A DNA stretch of 12,008 nucleotides, taken from NCBI GenBank assembly GCA_947039055.1, contig CAMQYB010000036.1, forward strand, positions 1 to 12,008, read 5' to 3'. Under the pieces are notes generated by a model. It ran no database searches, was not told the origin of the DNA, and saw only the letters and a program-made list of their open reading frames with translations. Origin of the DNA: an uncultured Deferribacteraceae bacterium (GTDB lineage Bacteria > Chrysiogenota > Deferribacteres > Deferribacterales > Mucispirillaceae). Numbering within the stretch: position 1 is the first letter of the stretch; every line of letters begins with the position of its first letter. Below are positions 1 through 8,421 of the stretch, piece by piece. Both the position numbers and the translations under genes were made by a program.

Positions 1-680
1 GAGCCTAAACCGATATTGCTATCGATCGACTCTCTAACTTTAAGTTGATTTTTTTCTATATACCAACGGTATGATTTTGAGCCTGCTTTATAACCGTTCT
101 GACAAACTGCATCGATATTACCAGTCGTTAGAGAACTCTCTTTATAGTTGATTGTAAAGCGAGGGTTATTGCCTAAGTGTGATGGTGTTACTGTTAAAAT
201 CTCTTTCGATGTTTGACACGTTATACCACTCTTGAAAAAATATTGACTACAACCTTCAGCACATTTGTCATTACATTCATCAATAGTTGAGTAAGTGTTA
301 TTATCCGTATCGCAGATATAAGTATCGCCGAGCGTTGTCATATCAGTTTGGTTTTGCATCGGATCTAATATATTACTTTTTAACGCACTCTCACTTCCAA
401 CCCTATCAGTTACAGATGAGCCGATATATTTACCTTCAGTTCTATAATCAGTTGAACTTTCTTCATCAAAGACTTCATCAGTAGTTGGAGCTGATTTATC
501 AGACTCTGTATCGTAAAAACTTTTAGGATTATATTTTTCACTTTCTCCTCCAAAACTATTATGATATGTTCCTTGAGGTTTACTTGCACCGTCGTAATAT
601 TTTTCATATTCGCTTGCAAAAATAGCACTGCTAAATATCGCTATAATTGAGAGCGATAATGTTATTATTTTAGTTACCAT
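1..680 (-). CDS. traN: TraN-like mating-pair stabilisation protein, N-terminal part (runs off left edge)
   Basis: About 226 codons are open from the ATG at 680-678 to the window edge, with no stop. The ribosome binding site AGGAGG lies 5 bases before the ATG, and the start overlaps the end of trbC by 11 bases. The product begins with a signal peptide (MVTKIITLSLSIIAIFSSAIFA), so it is exported. Next comes a polar stretch rich in Ser, Asp and Tyr, then a small Cys cluster near residues 125-150 (CDTDNNTYSTIDEC, then CAEGC), then a further Cys-containing region. In F-type systems the gene after trbC is traN, a Cys-rich outer-membrane protein of about 600 residues that stabilises mating pairs, and the secreted Cys-rich start fits. 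The visible part is the variable end of the family, so the name rests mainly on position. The conserved C-terminal Cys-rich region should lie beyond position 1. Confidence 0.78.
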   Translation of the reverse strand, partial: MVTKIITLSLSIIAIFSSAIFASEYEKYYDGASKPQGTYHNSFGGESEKYNPKSFYDTESDKSAPTTDEVFDEESSTDYRTEGKYIGSSVTDRVGSESALKSNILDPMQNQTDMTTLGDTYICDTDNNTYSTIDECNDKCAEGCSQYFFKSGITCQTSKEILTVTPSHLGNNPRFTINYKESSLTTGNIDAVCQNGYKAGSKSYRWYIEKNQLKVRESIDSNIGLG

Positions 681-1458
681 ATTTGCCTCCTAAAACAGTT
701 AGCATATCTGTAATAGATGAGTCTTTTGCAACTTCATTAATTTTGGTGAGTGCGTACGGTAGCGATAGATCTCCTTTAATCATAAAATATTCATCATCTT
801 TTAGAGGCTCGTTTAAGTTCGCTTTAACCATTAATTCGTGATAACTCAATTTACTAAATACGATAGCTGGTACGTTATCGATATTAAATAGAGTGAATAA
901 AATCGGATTAATATCAACTCTTGAAACACCACATTTATCATCAGGTTTTAACTCTGATAATTTCTTACCACAAGCAAGTTCAGTTATAAAATTTTGTGTA
1001 GGCATAATGAAATCAGCCGAACCTATAACGCCTCTCATCACAAGCAAAGTGTTAGAAGTTTTAAGTGCAGACTTCATATAATTTTTCAAAGTTTTAATAG
1101 GAACTGATTGAGATATAAATATATACACTCTATAATCTCCTAAAACATCAGGATCGATACAGCTTGGATCATCGATCATTTTTTTAACGGTATCAACAGT
1201 TGGTAGATCAAAACTCTTGATCAGTTCAAACTGTTTATCTGTAACGGTGCTGATTTTAGGGATAGTAGTAATCTCAACTGGTTCAGCTTTTAACATCGCT
1301 TCATAGACATCGCCAATTGAGTCGTTCCATGGATGATTTTTCTCTTCTATCTTTTCATCAACTTGATTGTAAGTATCGATTAAATCTTTATCGTTTGCGT
1401 TCGTTACCGATAAAGTTATCATTGTAATTACGATTATTAATAACATTTTATAATGCAC
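670..1458 (-). CDS. trbC: TrbC, F-type periplasmic pilus assembly protein
   Basis: 262-residue periplasmic protein needed in F-type systems for pilus assembly. The start is a GTG at 1458-1456 with AAGGAGG 7 bases upstream; it overlaps the traU stop by 11 bases. Residues 1-22 form a signal peptide. A charged N-terminal region follows, then the TrbC domain at about residues 105-205, a thioredoxin-like fold with the family's hallmark strand and turn (YIFISQSVP, then LLVMRG). It lacks a CxxC pair, so it is unlikely to be a redox enzyme itself; Cys residues at about 100, 163 and 176 could form disulfides. F TrbC is about 212 residues, so this one is somewhat longer, mostly before the domain. In SXT-like elements TrbC is fused to TraW; here the two are separate genes with traU between them, as in F. 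Confidence 0.9.
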   Translation of the reverse strand: MHYKMLLIIVITMITLSVTNANDKDLIDTYNQVDEKIEEKNHPWNDSIGDVYEAMLKAEPVEITTIPKISTVTDKQFELIKSFDLPTVDTVKKMIDDPSCIDPDVLGDYRVYIFISQSVPIKTLKNYMKSALKTSNTLLVMRGVIGSADFIMPTQNFITELACGKKLSELKPDDKCGVSRVDINPILFTLFNIDNVPAIVFSKLSYHELMVKANLNEPLKDDEYFMIKGDLSLPYALTKINEVAKDSSITDMLTVLGGKYGN

Positions 1459-2503
1459 AGCAATCCCTCCTTCTCCATATCATAAATAATAAATTATCTT
1501 CGCCACCTGCTTTCATTAACGCTGAATTTTTATTTGGCGTATTCCACAGTATTGACGGTTTACCCATTCGTCTACAAAACGAGTCTGCACTTGGTTTTGC
1601 AATTTGAAATCTAAACTCTCTTTTATTCCACATAAGAGTTGGAAAACAACTGCACAATCCTGGTACTCCATAACAAGAAAATATTTGAGCCGTACGAGAT
1701 AATTGAAAAATCATTTTAGCGATATTGATCGATGCAGCATCGACGTAATCAACTTCTAGTGAGTGGTTAGATAATGGAAAAATTGAGTGTCCACCAACAC
1801 ACCAGTAACCGATAGGATCAGTTAGTTCAATAGTCGTGAGTGCAGAATCAATCATGCAATAACCTTGTGCAACTGGGTTCGCAAATAAAATACTTTCAGG
1901 TGCTAAAATTAGTGCGAGCTCACTTGATCTTGCTTGAGGCATAAACTCTGACATATAAAGTATCGAGAACGGACTGTTAGTATCTGAAAGTTGCATACAT
2001 AAACTATCTATAAATAAATTTAATATTTGAGTTGGTAGAAATGAAATCATGTGAGTATAACTGAAAGTATTTTTACCAGTCCCACGTTTACCCTGATCAG
2101 CACCAGCTGCACCCCATTTACCCATATTAATTTGAAACCCTAATGTAGGAAAACAGAACGGATCTTTCACAGCTTCACCGATCCTAAAAACTAAATTCAT
2201 CGCAAACGAAAATCCAACTCTAGGTACACCTAAAATATTTTGATCTGCACAAATACATAACGCTGAACCTGATGAACCCATCTTATCAGCCCTTGATGCA
2301 GACTTGCCATCGGCTGATGTAACATCTGCAACAGTTATCCCACCTAAAATAATTGGCATAGAACACGACCATCTAATATCAGATATCGGATTTAACATTC
2401 CACTTTTACAAACAGCTTCAGCAGAGTTTACACCAGTGAAAGTTGATACTCCAAATATAAGAAAAGTCAGAACTAACTTTTTGATATTGACATTATTTTT
2501 CAT
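1448..2503 (-). CDS. traU: TraU, conjugal DNA transfer / mating-pair protein
   Basis: 351-residue exported protein, close to the 330 residues of F TraU. A signal peptide covers about residues 1-30 (...NSAEA, then VCKSG). The mature start, with CKSGMLNPISDIRW, is a strong family signature. Fourteen Cys are visible (32, 47, 83, 85, 117, 169, 216, 235, 277, 284, 286, 310, 348, 349), including CIC, CSC and the terminal WRRRDCC typical of TraU. These imply many disulfides and dependence on a periplasmic oxidase/isomerase such as DsbC or TraF, not encoded here. TraU is periplasmic and is needed more for DNA transfer than for the pilus itself. The start is supported by AAGGAG 8 bases before ATG. The gene overlaps traW by 11 bases. 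Its signal-peptide codons share a 21-base exact repeat with traK. Confidence 0.96.
   Translation of the reverse strand: MKNNVNIKKLVLTFLIFGVSTFTGVNSAEAVCKSGMLNPISDIRWSCSMPIILGGITVADVTSADGKSASRADKMGSSGSALCICADQNILGVPRVGFSFAMNLVFRIGEAVKDPFCFPTLGFQINMGKWGAAGADQGKRGTGKNTFSYTHMISFLPTQILNLFIDSLCMQLSDTNSPFSILYMSEFMPQARSSELALILAPESILFANPVAQGYCMIDSALTTIELTDPIGYWCVGGHSIFPLSNHSLEVDYVDAASINIAKMIFQLSRTAQIFSCYGVPGLCSCFPTLMWNKREFRFQIAKPSADSFCRRMGKPSILWNTPNKNSALMKAGGEDNLLFMIWRRRDCCAL
2462..2482. repeat. 21-base direct repeat, copy 1 (traU signal-peptide codons)
   Basis: Exact match to 8389-8409 in traK, same orientation. Both copies are read in the same frame and encode K-L-V-L-T-F in the signal peptide. The copies share the Leu codon CTG, which should be rare in such AT-rich genes. 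Confidence 0.85.
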
Positions 2504-3119
2504 CAGCTCTACTCCTTAAAAAATATTCATCAGCTCTAAGTTTGTTTTTCTCTTGATAGATGATAACTGGTAGTTTACTAATCTTAAATTTGTTGATATG
2601 TTCATCATCTATAAAATAAACTTCACGTCCGATATCATCAGATAAGTGCAGTGCGTTACCACGTGCGATGATCGGCATGTACGATAAATTATCTTTATAA
2701 TTCTCTTTAAACCATCTAAGCTCTTCCTCTCTACTTGCATCAAAAAATATAAATCTTGTGTTGGTTGATACATGATCAAGCACGTTGAAAGTATACCCTT
2801 TAGGATATAAAGCTTTAGGTTCGCCTGTTTTATTATCTCTAATATAGATAGGTTTATCTAAGGTTGTTGTAAGATCGATATAGCGTGTGAAATCTTTCTC
2901 AGCCTTAGGAATACCTCTATCAATTTTGCCGATATTCTCTTCTAGTTTTTTCTTTTCAGCATCGAAGATAGATTTCCAATCTGTGTTTGTAGCTCTATCT
3001 TTCATCACTTGTAAAATATCTTTCTCTAATATTTCATACGTAGCACCGATCTTACCTAGATCAACTGCGTAAGCGTTGTATGTTATAAAAGTTATCAATA
3101 TTAAAAATAATATTTTCAT
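2493..3119 (-). CDS. traW: TraW, periplasmic pilus assembly protein
   Basis: 208 residues, essentially the length of F TraW (210). A signal peptide covers residues 1-18 (ending AYA) and the mature protein opens with VDLGKIGATYEILEKDIL, the classic TraW start (DLG..G..Y.I.E.D.L). The middle, about residues 40-75, is charged and probably helical. A C-terminal alpha/beta part from about residue 85 includes FIFFDA and PVIIYQ strands that recall the TrbC thioredoxin-like fold. TraW works with TrbC and TraU in the periplasm for pilus assembly. The ATG overlaps the traC stop by 4 bases (ATGA), and AGGAG lies 8 bases upstream. The 3' end encodes RADE twice, nine residues apart, from a 13-base direct repeat whose downstream copy contains the traU start codon. 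Confidence 0.93.
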   Translation of the reverse strand: MKILFLILITFITYNAYAVDLGKIGATYEILEKDILQVMKDRATNTDWKSIFDAEKKKLEENIGKIDRGIPKAEKDFTRYIDLTTTLDKPIYIRDNKTGEPKALYPKGYTFNVLDHVSTNTRFIFFDASREEELRWFKENYKDNLSYMPIIARGNALHLSDDIGREVYFIDDEHINKFKISKLPVIIYQEKNKLRADEYFLRSRADEK

Positions 3120-5818
3120 AATTTTATCTCCTGATTTTTGATATCATTTTGAAACTCTGTATTAACATAATGTTTGAACGCTCCTATACCACCAACTTTT
3201 TTAGATATCTCAACAGCTTTTAAAATAGCTTTTCGCATACCTTCAGCGTGAGTTAAATTCATATCTTCAGTTCGATATTTAGTACACCAAAATGTTAGAA
3301 ACGTGTTATCTGTTGCATCACTTGAACAGACAAAATATGTGAACTCATCAGTTGATAATCTAACTGCTCCTGAACCACTTTGAGATTTAACAAAGAACTC
3401 TGAATATCTAGGTAGAGTTTTTGAACTGATTTTATTTATCTGATAATGAACTTCAAACTCATTTAGATCTATAAGCTTATTCTCGCCAGTTACAGCTTTA
3501 CTAATATCTTTATCAGGAAGATAGAATTCAATATTAGATTGAGCCCTAAGCACTCCACCAATATGCTTAAGTTTGCCAAGTGTTGGATGAGTATCCATAA
3601 TAGATTGAGTAGCGATACCAACTGAACCGTTATACTTTCTGATCTTACGATATAGACCCTCAACAAATTTTGCAGCAGCTGGATTTTCACTTAGCGTTTG
3701 CCAAGCTTCATCTATAATTATTATTGTTGGAGTTTGTCTATCGCCGTTATAAACCTCATCTTCAATCATAGAGGCAAAAGCAAGCACAACAACTTTGCGT
3801 AAATCTTCAGGCACACCGTCAAGTTCTACAACTGATAGATCGCCTTTAAAACTTACATTACTAGCACCTGAAAAATATCTACCGTAATCGCCACCCTTAC
3901 AATATTTCTGTAAAGCAAGTGCTAGGAAATGTCCCTCTTCAGCAAGTTTTGCTTCTTTCTGTGCATCTGATTTTAAGTTAGCTAAATACCCAGCTATATC
4001 ATCTATAGATGAATTCGCACCTTTACTTTTAATTGAACTGTTGATAGCTTGCTCAATTAAAACCATCTGCGTTTCTGTAGCGTTTGCACCTGTTCGTGAG
4101 ATCGCCATCGTGGCTATAACGCCAGTCAATATTGCAACCTTTGATGCATAATCATCTGCTAACTCATTCTCATTCACACCGTGTCCTTTCGAGGTTAAAT
4201 CTCCTAGCCCTTCAAACAGATTTAAGATGATCGCTGAACCTGAAAATTTTATAAATTGTCCATCAAACAAATTGGCTGTTTTTTTATAACTTTCTCCAAC
4301 ATCAATAATACGAACTTTACATCCAACCGATAAATAACTTGATACAAGATAATTTACTAAAAATGATTTACCACCACCTGATCCACCTGTGATTAAAAAA
4401 TTCTTGTTAGCTCCAGTATATAAAATATCTACTGCTGAAAGTTGAGCACGTCGATCCATAAACAACATATACGGTGCTCCAATACCTTTAAACCCTGCTT
4501 GAACAGTCATGAGCCTTGCAGCCGATTTACTAGGTAGAATAAAATCACGTTGTAGATCTTTATAATCTTTTCCGTATAGTCCCATAGGTAGAGCTGATAC
4601 AAATAATTTAGTTAATATGAACGAACTCTCTTTCTGTGTTTCGATATTTAAATTCTTCCACATCGTTACAACTCGATTAGTTTTTTCAGATAGCTTGTCT
4701 TTATCATTATCAAATAACCACATCTGAGTTATAGCTCTTAAATAGATCTCTCCCTCTTCAAGTTTAGTTTTCATATCGCTCATTTCTATCTTTCTAAGTG
4801 CTACACCGTTTGCAAGTGTACCTGCTGCTTGTTGGATCATAACTTGCGACGCTCTTGTTTCTAAATACGTTCTTAACTCTTCATATATAAAACTTGATGA
4901 GATCATAAACGGACATTGAATTTGATTTATATCATCATCACTAGAGAACGCTGCACGACCAAAATAACCGATCATATCATTCATAATCGTTGACTCAATC
5001 ATCTTAGGAAAAGATTTAGGAGTTATACATTTTGCGTACATACTACCGATCTGTAACGTATCGCCATCTTTTTTGATACTAGTTTCTGCATTGATAATCT
5101 GTTTATATAACGGCTGTGATTGATCCCATCTTTTACTTTTAATATCACTATCAGGATTAAATATCCGTGCTAATAAAAACAGTAAATCATCAGGATGAAC
5201 AATCTCAGGTGCAAGATATGAACCCTTTAAAGTTGATACAAATGCATCTATTAGATCTTTATATTTATCAACTTCATTTAAGTATTGATCGCTATCTTTA
5301 TAGTAATCAGATTTGATAGGAATTTTAATTGAGATATATAATCTATACGATCTCATAGGTGTTCCTGATAACTGCCATAAACCGTTCTTTGAACCTTCAC
5401 GAAAAAAGTTGCAATACTGTTCTATCTGTTCTTTAAATATCTCACTTAAATTTGGATTACTGTAACGTAGCTGTTTATACGAATTTAAAATATCTTCAAT
5501 ATAACTATCTGCGTACAAAAACGTCTGAATAACAGTCGTTGGCGGCAGAGGAAATTTAAATAGTGATGAGAGTGAATCAAATGTGTTACCTGCAAAAACT
5601 AACGGCTGACACTCGAATATAAAACCGACACTATTATCTTTAAGCAGATATGCGTAGTTGTAATTCTTCTTCTCTAGATCGCCAATGTTTTTGTCTTCAG
5701 GTGCACGACACGCTAGGTATGGTAGAAGATCTGAGAAACTGTTACGTTTAACATCTAAATCTTTTTTAGTAAGCCCTCTGTTTTCTCCAAAAAGTAAAGT
5801 AGTTAATTTATCAATCAT
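3116..5818 (-). CDS. traC: TraC, type IV secretion system ATPase (VirB4 family)
   Basis: 900-residue cytoplasmic/inner-membrane ATPase that powers pilus assembly and belongs to the VirB4/TraC family; F TraC is 875 residues. The N-terminal TraC_F_IV-type domain covers about residues 30-450. The C-terminal RecA/HerA-like ATPase domain has Walker A GGSGGGKS at residues 478-485 and Walker B IIIIDEAW at 699-706. The segment GSVGIATQSIMD near 731-742 is the usual sensor-like region after Walker B. No key residue appears to be missing. The ATG overlaps the traV stop by 4 bases (ATGA). The distal gene is traW with no trbI between them, unlike F. This is the most secure assignment in the window, and it places the system in the F-type group together with traU, traW and traL. 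Confidence 0.98.
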   Translation of the reverse strand: MIDKLTTLLFGENRGLTKKDLDVKRNSFSDLLPYLACRAPEDKNIGDLEKKNYNYAYLLKDNSVGFIFECQPLVFAGNTFDSLSSLFKFPLPPTTVIQTFLYADSYIEDILNSYKQLRYSNPNLSEIFKEQIEQYCNFFREGSKNGLWQLSGTPMRSYRLYISIKIPIKSDYYKDSDQYLNEVDKYKDLIDAFVSTLKGSYLAPEIVHPDDLLFLLARIFNPDSDIKSKRWDQSQPLYKQIINAETSIKKDGDTLQIGSMYAKCITPKSFPKMIESTIMNDMIGYFGRAAFSSDDDINQIQCPFMISSSFIYEELRTYLETRASQVMIQQAAGTLANGVALRKIEMSDMKTKLEEGEIYLRAITQMWLFDNDKDKLSEKTNRVVTMWKNLNIETQKESSFILTKLFVSALPMGLYGKDYKDLQRDFILPSKSAARLMTVQAGFKGIGAPYMLFMDRRAQLSAVDILYTGANKNFLITGGSGGGKSFLVNYLVSSYLSVGCKVRIIDVGESYKKTANLFDGQFIKFSGSAIILNLFEGLGDLTSKGHGVNENELADDYASKVAILTGVIATMAISRTGANATETQMVLIEQAINSSIKSKGANSSIDDIAGYLANLKSDAQKEAKLAEEGHFLALALQKYCKGGDYGRYFSGASNVSFKGDLSVVELDGVPEDLRKVVVLAFASMIEDEVYNGDRQTPTIIIIDEAWQTLSENPAAAKFVEGLYRKIRKYNGSVGIATQSIMDTHPTLGKLKHIGGVLRAQSNIEFYLPDKDISKAVTGENKLIDLNEFEVHYQINKISSKTLPRYSEFFVKSQSGSGAVRLSTDEFTYFVCSSDATDNTFLTFWCTKYRTEDMNLTHAEGMRKAILKAVEISKKVGGIGAFKHYVNTEFQNDIKNQEIKL

Positions 5819-6537
5819 TTCATATACCTATTATCTAAGTAATTTGAGTTCACAAAACAATCTATATCGCCGTCTTTAATCTTGAACCAGTAAGGCGAAG
5901 TTGTATCAATAACTTCTAACTCATCACCGTAATTATACGATCTTACAATCATAGAATTCTGATCAGGATAATCTCTACAGTTAAGCCCACTGAACGCTGA
6001 CACTGTATAAAAATTTATAAGCTCAACATCTGAACGATCTTTAAGTTTTAATTTATTTTTAAAATCTATATCCTTTTTCTGTTTAGATTTTTTTAACGGT
6101 ACATTAATTTTAATAGGTGTTTTTTCACTCATCACATAATCATCAACAACCCAATGTTCTCTACCTGCTGTTATATAAACGTATCTACCTGAATAATATT
6201 TATCTTTATCTGTGTACGGCAAAATCATCAATCTATATCTACCTTGATAAACTTTAGTCGGTATAGTCGTTGTGCTTCTATCTATTGATTGAGATGTCAT
6301 TAATCGAACAATCTCATCTTTGAAAACATCATTCTCCGTATCTACAACTGATAGATTATCAATCGTTTGACTGCTTTTAGTTTTGTTATCCATATATTTC
6401 AAATTCTCTTCAATCGTTGCACACTTGACACCACCTTCAATATCTATACATGTATTCTTTAAGGCTGAAAATGCACAGCCGTAACTTATAAAAACTACCG
6501 ATATTAAAAGAGTGTATTTAGTCAACTTTCTCATCAT
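5815..6537 (-). CDS. traV: TraV-like outer-membrane lipoprotein with a C-terminal bacterial SH3 domain
   Basis: 240-residue exported protein. A signal peptide ends at SYGC, giving a probable lipidated Cys21, although Ser at -3 is not the commonest lipobox residue. The TraV signature follows: C30 and C39 spaced as in the family, then ATIEENLKYMD. In F, TraV anchors the TraK/TraB core complex to the outer membrane. The middle (about 90-150) is polar with several Tyr. Residues about 178-238 match a bacterial SH3 (SH3b) domain: LNCRDYPDQNSMIV, then YGDELEVI, WFKIKDG and CFVNSNYL. F TraV is 171 residues, so the extra length is this domain, which usually binds peptidoglycan or protein. The gene overlaps traB by 20 bases, with GGGAGG upstream of the start; a second Met follows directly. 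The name rests on position plus the Cys pattern. Confidence 0.83.
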   Translation of the reverse strand: MMRKLTKYTLLISVVFISYGCAFSALKNTCIDIEGGVKCATIEENLKYMDNKTKSSQTIDNLSVVDTENDVFKDEIVRLMTSQSIDRSTTTIPTKVYQGRYRLMILPYTDKDKYYSGRYVYITAGREHWVVDDYVMSEKTPIKINVPLKKSKQKKDIDFKNKLKLKDRSDVELINFYTVSAFSGLNCRDYPDQNSMIVRSYNYGDELEVIDTTSPYWFKIKDGDIDCFVNSNYLDNRYMK

Positions 6538-7702
6538 TTATTACCCCCTCCCAAATAAAATCATCTGTAAGTAATTCTGCTCCATCTTCAATTACAATCT
6601 CTACTTCACGTCTACTATTAACTTCAATAACTGGACTCATCTCTTTCATAATATCTAGATAAAATTCTGATAACATAGATGCACTTTCACCTATTCCAGA
6701 ACCTGCTGCTGCTAGTGCAATGTCGCCTGCTGTTCCACCAACCGTTGTTGTAACTCCACCTAATGGATTATAAGTATTAACCTGTGTTGCAGCTTTTACG
6801 GCTTCACCAGCTGATGATAAAAATTCTGACAATAGAACCGTTAAAGTTAAACGTCCAAAATTTGCAACTGTTTTTCCAGCAACACCAACTTTCCCATCAT
6901 CACCGTTTACAAACCCTTTAATACTTTTTTGCAGTACCCATTTCTCATCACTCGATATACAAGATATTTTTGATAATCTAATATGTACTCTACTATCTGA
7001 TAATTCTCCGAACGCTTCGCCTAATACAAAACAACCTGCTAAATCTTTTCTCACATTGTTAGGTAGAAAAGCTAAATCCCATGTTTGAAGTAGTGCAGGG
7101 TAAGGGGATTCTTTTCCTTTACCCATAGTTGGTGCGTACATACCGTTTATTAATGTTGCTTTTAAAATTGTTCCAGCTGGTATAAAATTAACTAATCTTT
7201 TACGTTGTCGCTCTTTCTTTTTCTCTTCTTTTGCTTTCTGTACTTCAACTGATATTTTCTCAACCGATATTCCACCTCTAATAATTATAGGTGGTGCTTT
7301 AGGAGTTTCAATCTCAGTTGGAGGTTCAGGAATAGAGTCCAATTCTAAATCACCGTAATCACCTAAATCATCATTCTTAGGAGCAACACTTAATTGATCT
7401 ATTAAAACTCTAAGCTCTTCCATTTCCTTATCTTGTTCAGATTGTTGTTCAAGTCGTCTACGTTCTGCATCTTCAAGCTCTCCCTTGATAGATAATTCTA
7501 ACGACTTATCTGCATCTTCATCTGATAGATTTAACTCGATATATTTATCTTTCTTTTTAACGGTAGTCGTTCCACTGTTTGAAGTTTTAGCCTGATAAAT
7601 AACTGTGATTAATATGATGAGAAATAGAACTGATATCCCAACCATTACAAGTCTCTTCTCAGATCCAGTAAGTGCGTTAAATTTATCTTTTAGAAATGTC
7701 AT
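6518..7702 (-). CDS. traB: TraB, type IV secretion core-complex protein (VirB10/TrbI family)
   Basis: 394-residue envelope-spanning protein of the VirB10/TrbI family. A short cytoplasmic N-terminus leads to one transmembrane helix at about residues 18-37. A charged, probably coiled-coil segment (about 55-100) and a Pro-rich stretch (about 124-139, IPEPPTEIETPKAPP) form the periplasmic linker. From about residue 170 comes the C-terminal beta-barrel domain: IPAGTILKATLINGMYAPT near 174-192 is the typical opening. A Gly/Ala-rich region (about 310-340) probably includes the outer-membrane pore helices. F TraB is 475 residues, so the linker here is shorter. TraB should contact TraK and TraV at the outer membrane. 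The ATG overlaps the traK stop (ATGA), with GAGGTG 4 bases upstream. Confidence 0.94.
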   Translation of the reverse strand: MTFLKDKFNALTGSEKRLVMVGISVLFLIILITVIYQAKTSNSGTTTVKKKDKYIELNLSDEDADKSLELSIKGELEDAERRRLEQQSEQDKEMEELRVLIDQLSVAPKNDDLGDYGDLELDSIPEPPTEIETPKAPPIIIRGGISVEKISVEVQKAKEEKKKERQRKRLVNFIPAGTILKATLINGMYAPTMGKGKESPYPALLQTWDLAFLPNNVRKDLAGCFVLGEAFGELSDSRVHIRLSKISCISSDEKWVLQKSIKGFVNGDDGKVGVAGKTVANFGRLTLTVLLSEFLSSAGEAVKAATQVNTYNPLGGVTTTVGGTAGDIALAAAGSGIGESASMLSEFYLDIMKEMSPVIEVNSRREVEIVIEDGAELLTDDFIWEGVINDEKVD

Positions 7703-8421
7703 TTAACACCTCGCTCGATAACATACCCTCTGATCCAACCTTTAAAACTTTCAGCAGTTAATAGAAGTGCAGCAGGTGTAACTATTCTTGAAAACGATAT
7801 AAGCTCTGTTGTAAGGAGCGTTATTTCACTTGATGAATGAATGTGATACTCGCTAATTGTATAGCCTTGTCCGATATATTTATTCTTCTTGATAAAAGTT
7901 ATATCAACGTCGCCTCGTTTAAAACGCTCTAATTTATTTATAACTTCTTTCTTAAATGTTTTAGGTACTTCTTCATTCACTGCAAGTACCATAAGGTTTG
8001 CAAGTAGCTCTTCTTCATCTCTACTATCGCCGTCATGAACTCGCTTGCTACTTAAACCCTCTTCAACAAGTGTGATCGTTTTAGCTGGAACATTTGATGG
8101 TTTTAGAATTAAACTATGAGTGGTACTTCCACATACTAAAAACACTTCAGCTGTATCATCGCTATAGATCGTTTCTCTTGATCCATCTTGAGAGTCGACA
8201 ATAATATTTACAGGAAATTTAATAAAAACTTCCTTACCACTAGTTTTAGTTATCAAACCTTTCTCTTCTGAAAAGATCACTTCACTTATTTCATCATCAC
8301 ATATAATTCTATTCACATCAGTGCGTGAAATATTGTAAACTTTAGTACTGCTAAATGAGATGTCTACTCCCAAAATAAATATAAATGAAAAAGTCAGAAC
8401 TAACTTTTTATAAAATCTCAC
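7699..8421 (-). CDS. traK: TraK, secretin-like core-complex protein (VirB9-like role)
   Basis: 240 residues, matching F TraK (242). The start is a GTG at 8421-8419, chosen because AAGGAGG sits 7 bases upstream and the GTGA overlap with the traE stop gives normal spacing. A signal peptide covers about residues 1-24. The mature N-terminal half is beta-rich with the family-like stretch EVFLVCGSTTHSLILKPSN and PAKTITL; TraK resembles the N-terminal domains of secretins and plays the VirB9 role, bridging TraV and the C-terminal domain of TraB at the outer membrane. The C-terminal half has an acidic patch (about 130-137) and a final beta-rich region ending GWIRGYVIERGVK. The identification rests on these patterns plus the position between traE and traB. 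Confidence 0.88.
   Translation of the reverse strand: MRFYKKLVLTFSFIFILGVDISFSSTKVYNISRTDVNRIICDDEISEVIFSEEKGLITKTSGKEVFIKFPVNIIVDSQDGSRETIYSDDTAEVFLVCGSTTHSLILKPSNVPAKTITLVEEGLSSKRVHDGDSRDEEELLANLMVLAVNEEVPKTFKKEVINKLERFKRGDVDITFIKKNKYIGQGYTISEYHIHSSSEITLLTTELISFSRIVTPAALLLTAESFKGWIRGYVIERGVK
8389..8409. repeat. 21-base direct repeat, copy 2 (traK signal-peptide codons)
   Basis: Second exact copy of the repeat at 2462-2482, about 5.9 kb apart. Flanking sequence differs on both sides, so the shared block is limited to the hydrophobic core of the signal peptide and the preceding Lys. Confidence 0.85.

Noticed and set aside
287..484. Plus-strand open frame of 65 codons
   Set aside because: It lies opposite the traN coding sequence, has no ribosome binding site and shows no recognisable protein pattern. 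The same holds for the plus-strand frames at 893-1081, 2304-2519, 2887-3072, 5685-5879, 9045-9236 and 9282-9467.
410..628. Minus-strand frame of 72 codons
   Set aside because: Out-of-frame shadow inside the longer traN frame, which has the signal peptide and AGGAGG.
3490..3690. Minus-strand frame of 66 codons inside traC
   Set aside because: Out-of-frame shadow within the ATPase domain of traC; no independent start signal.
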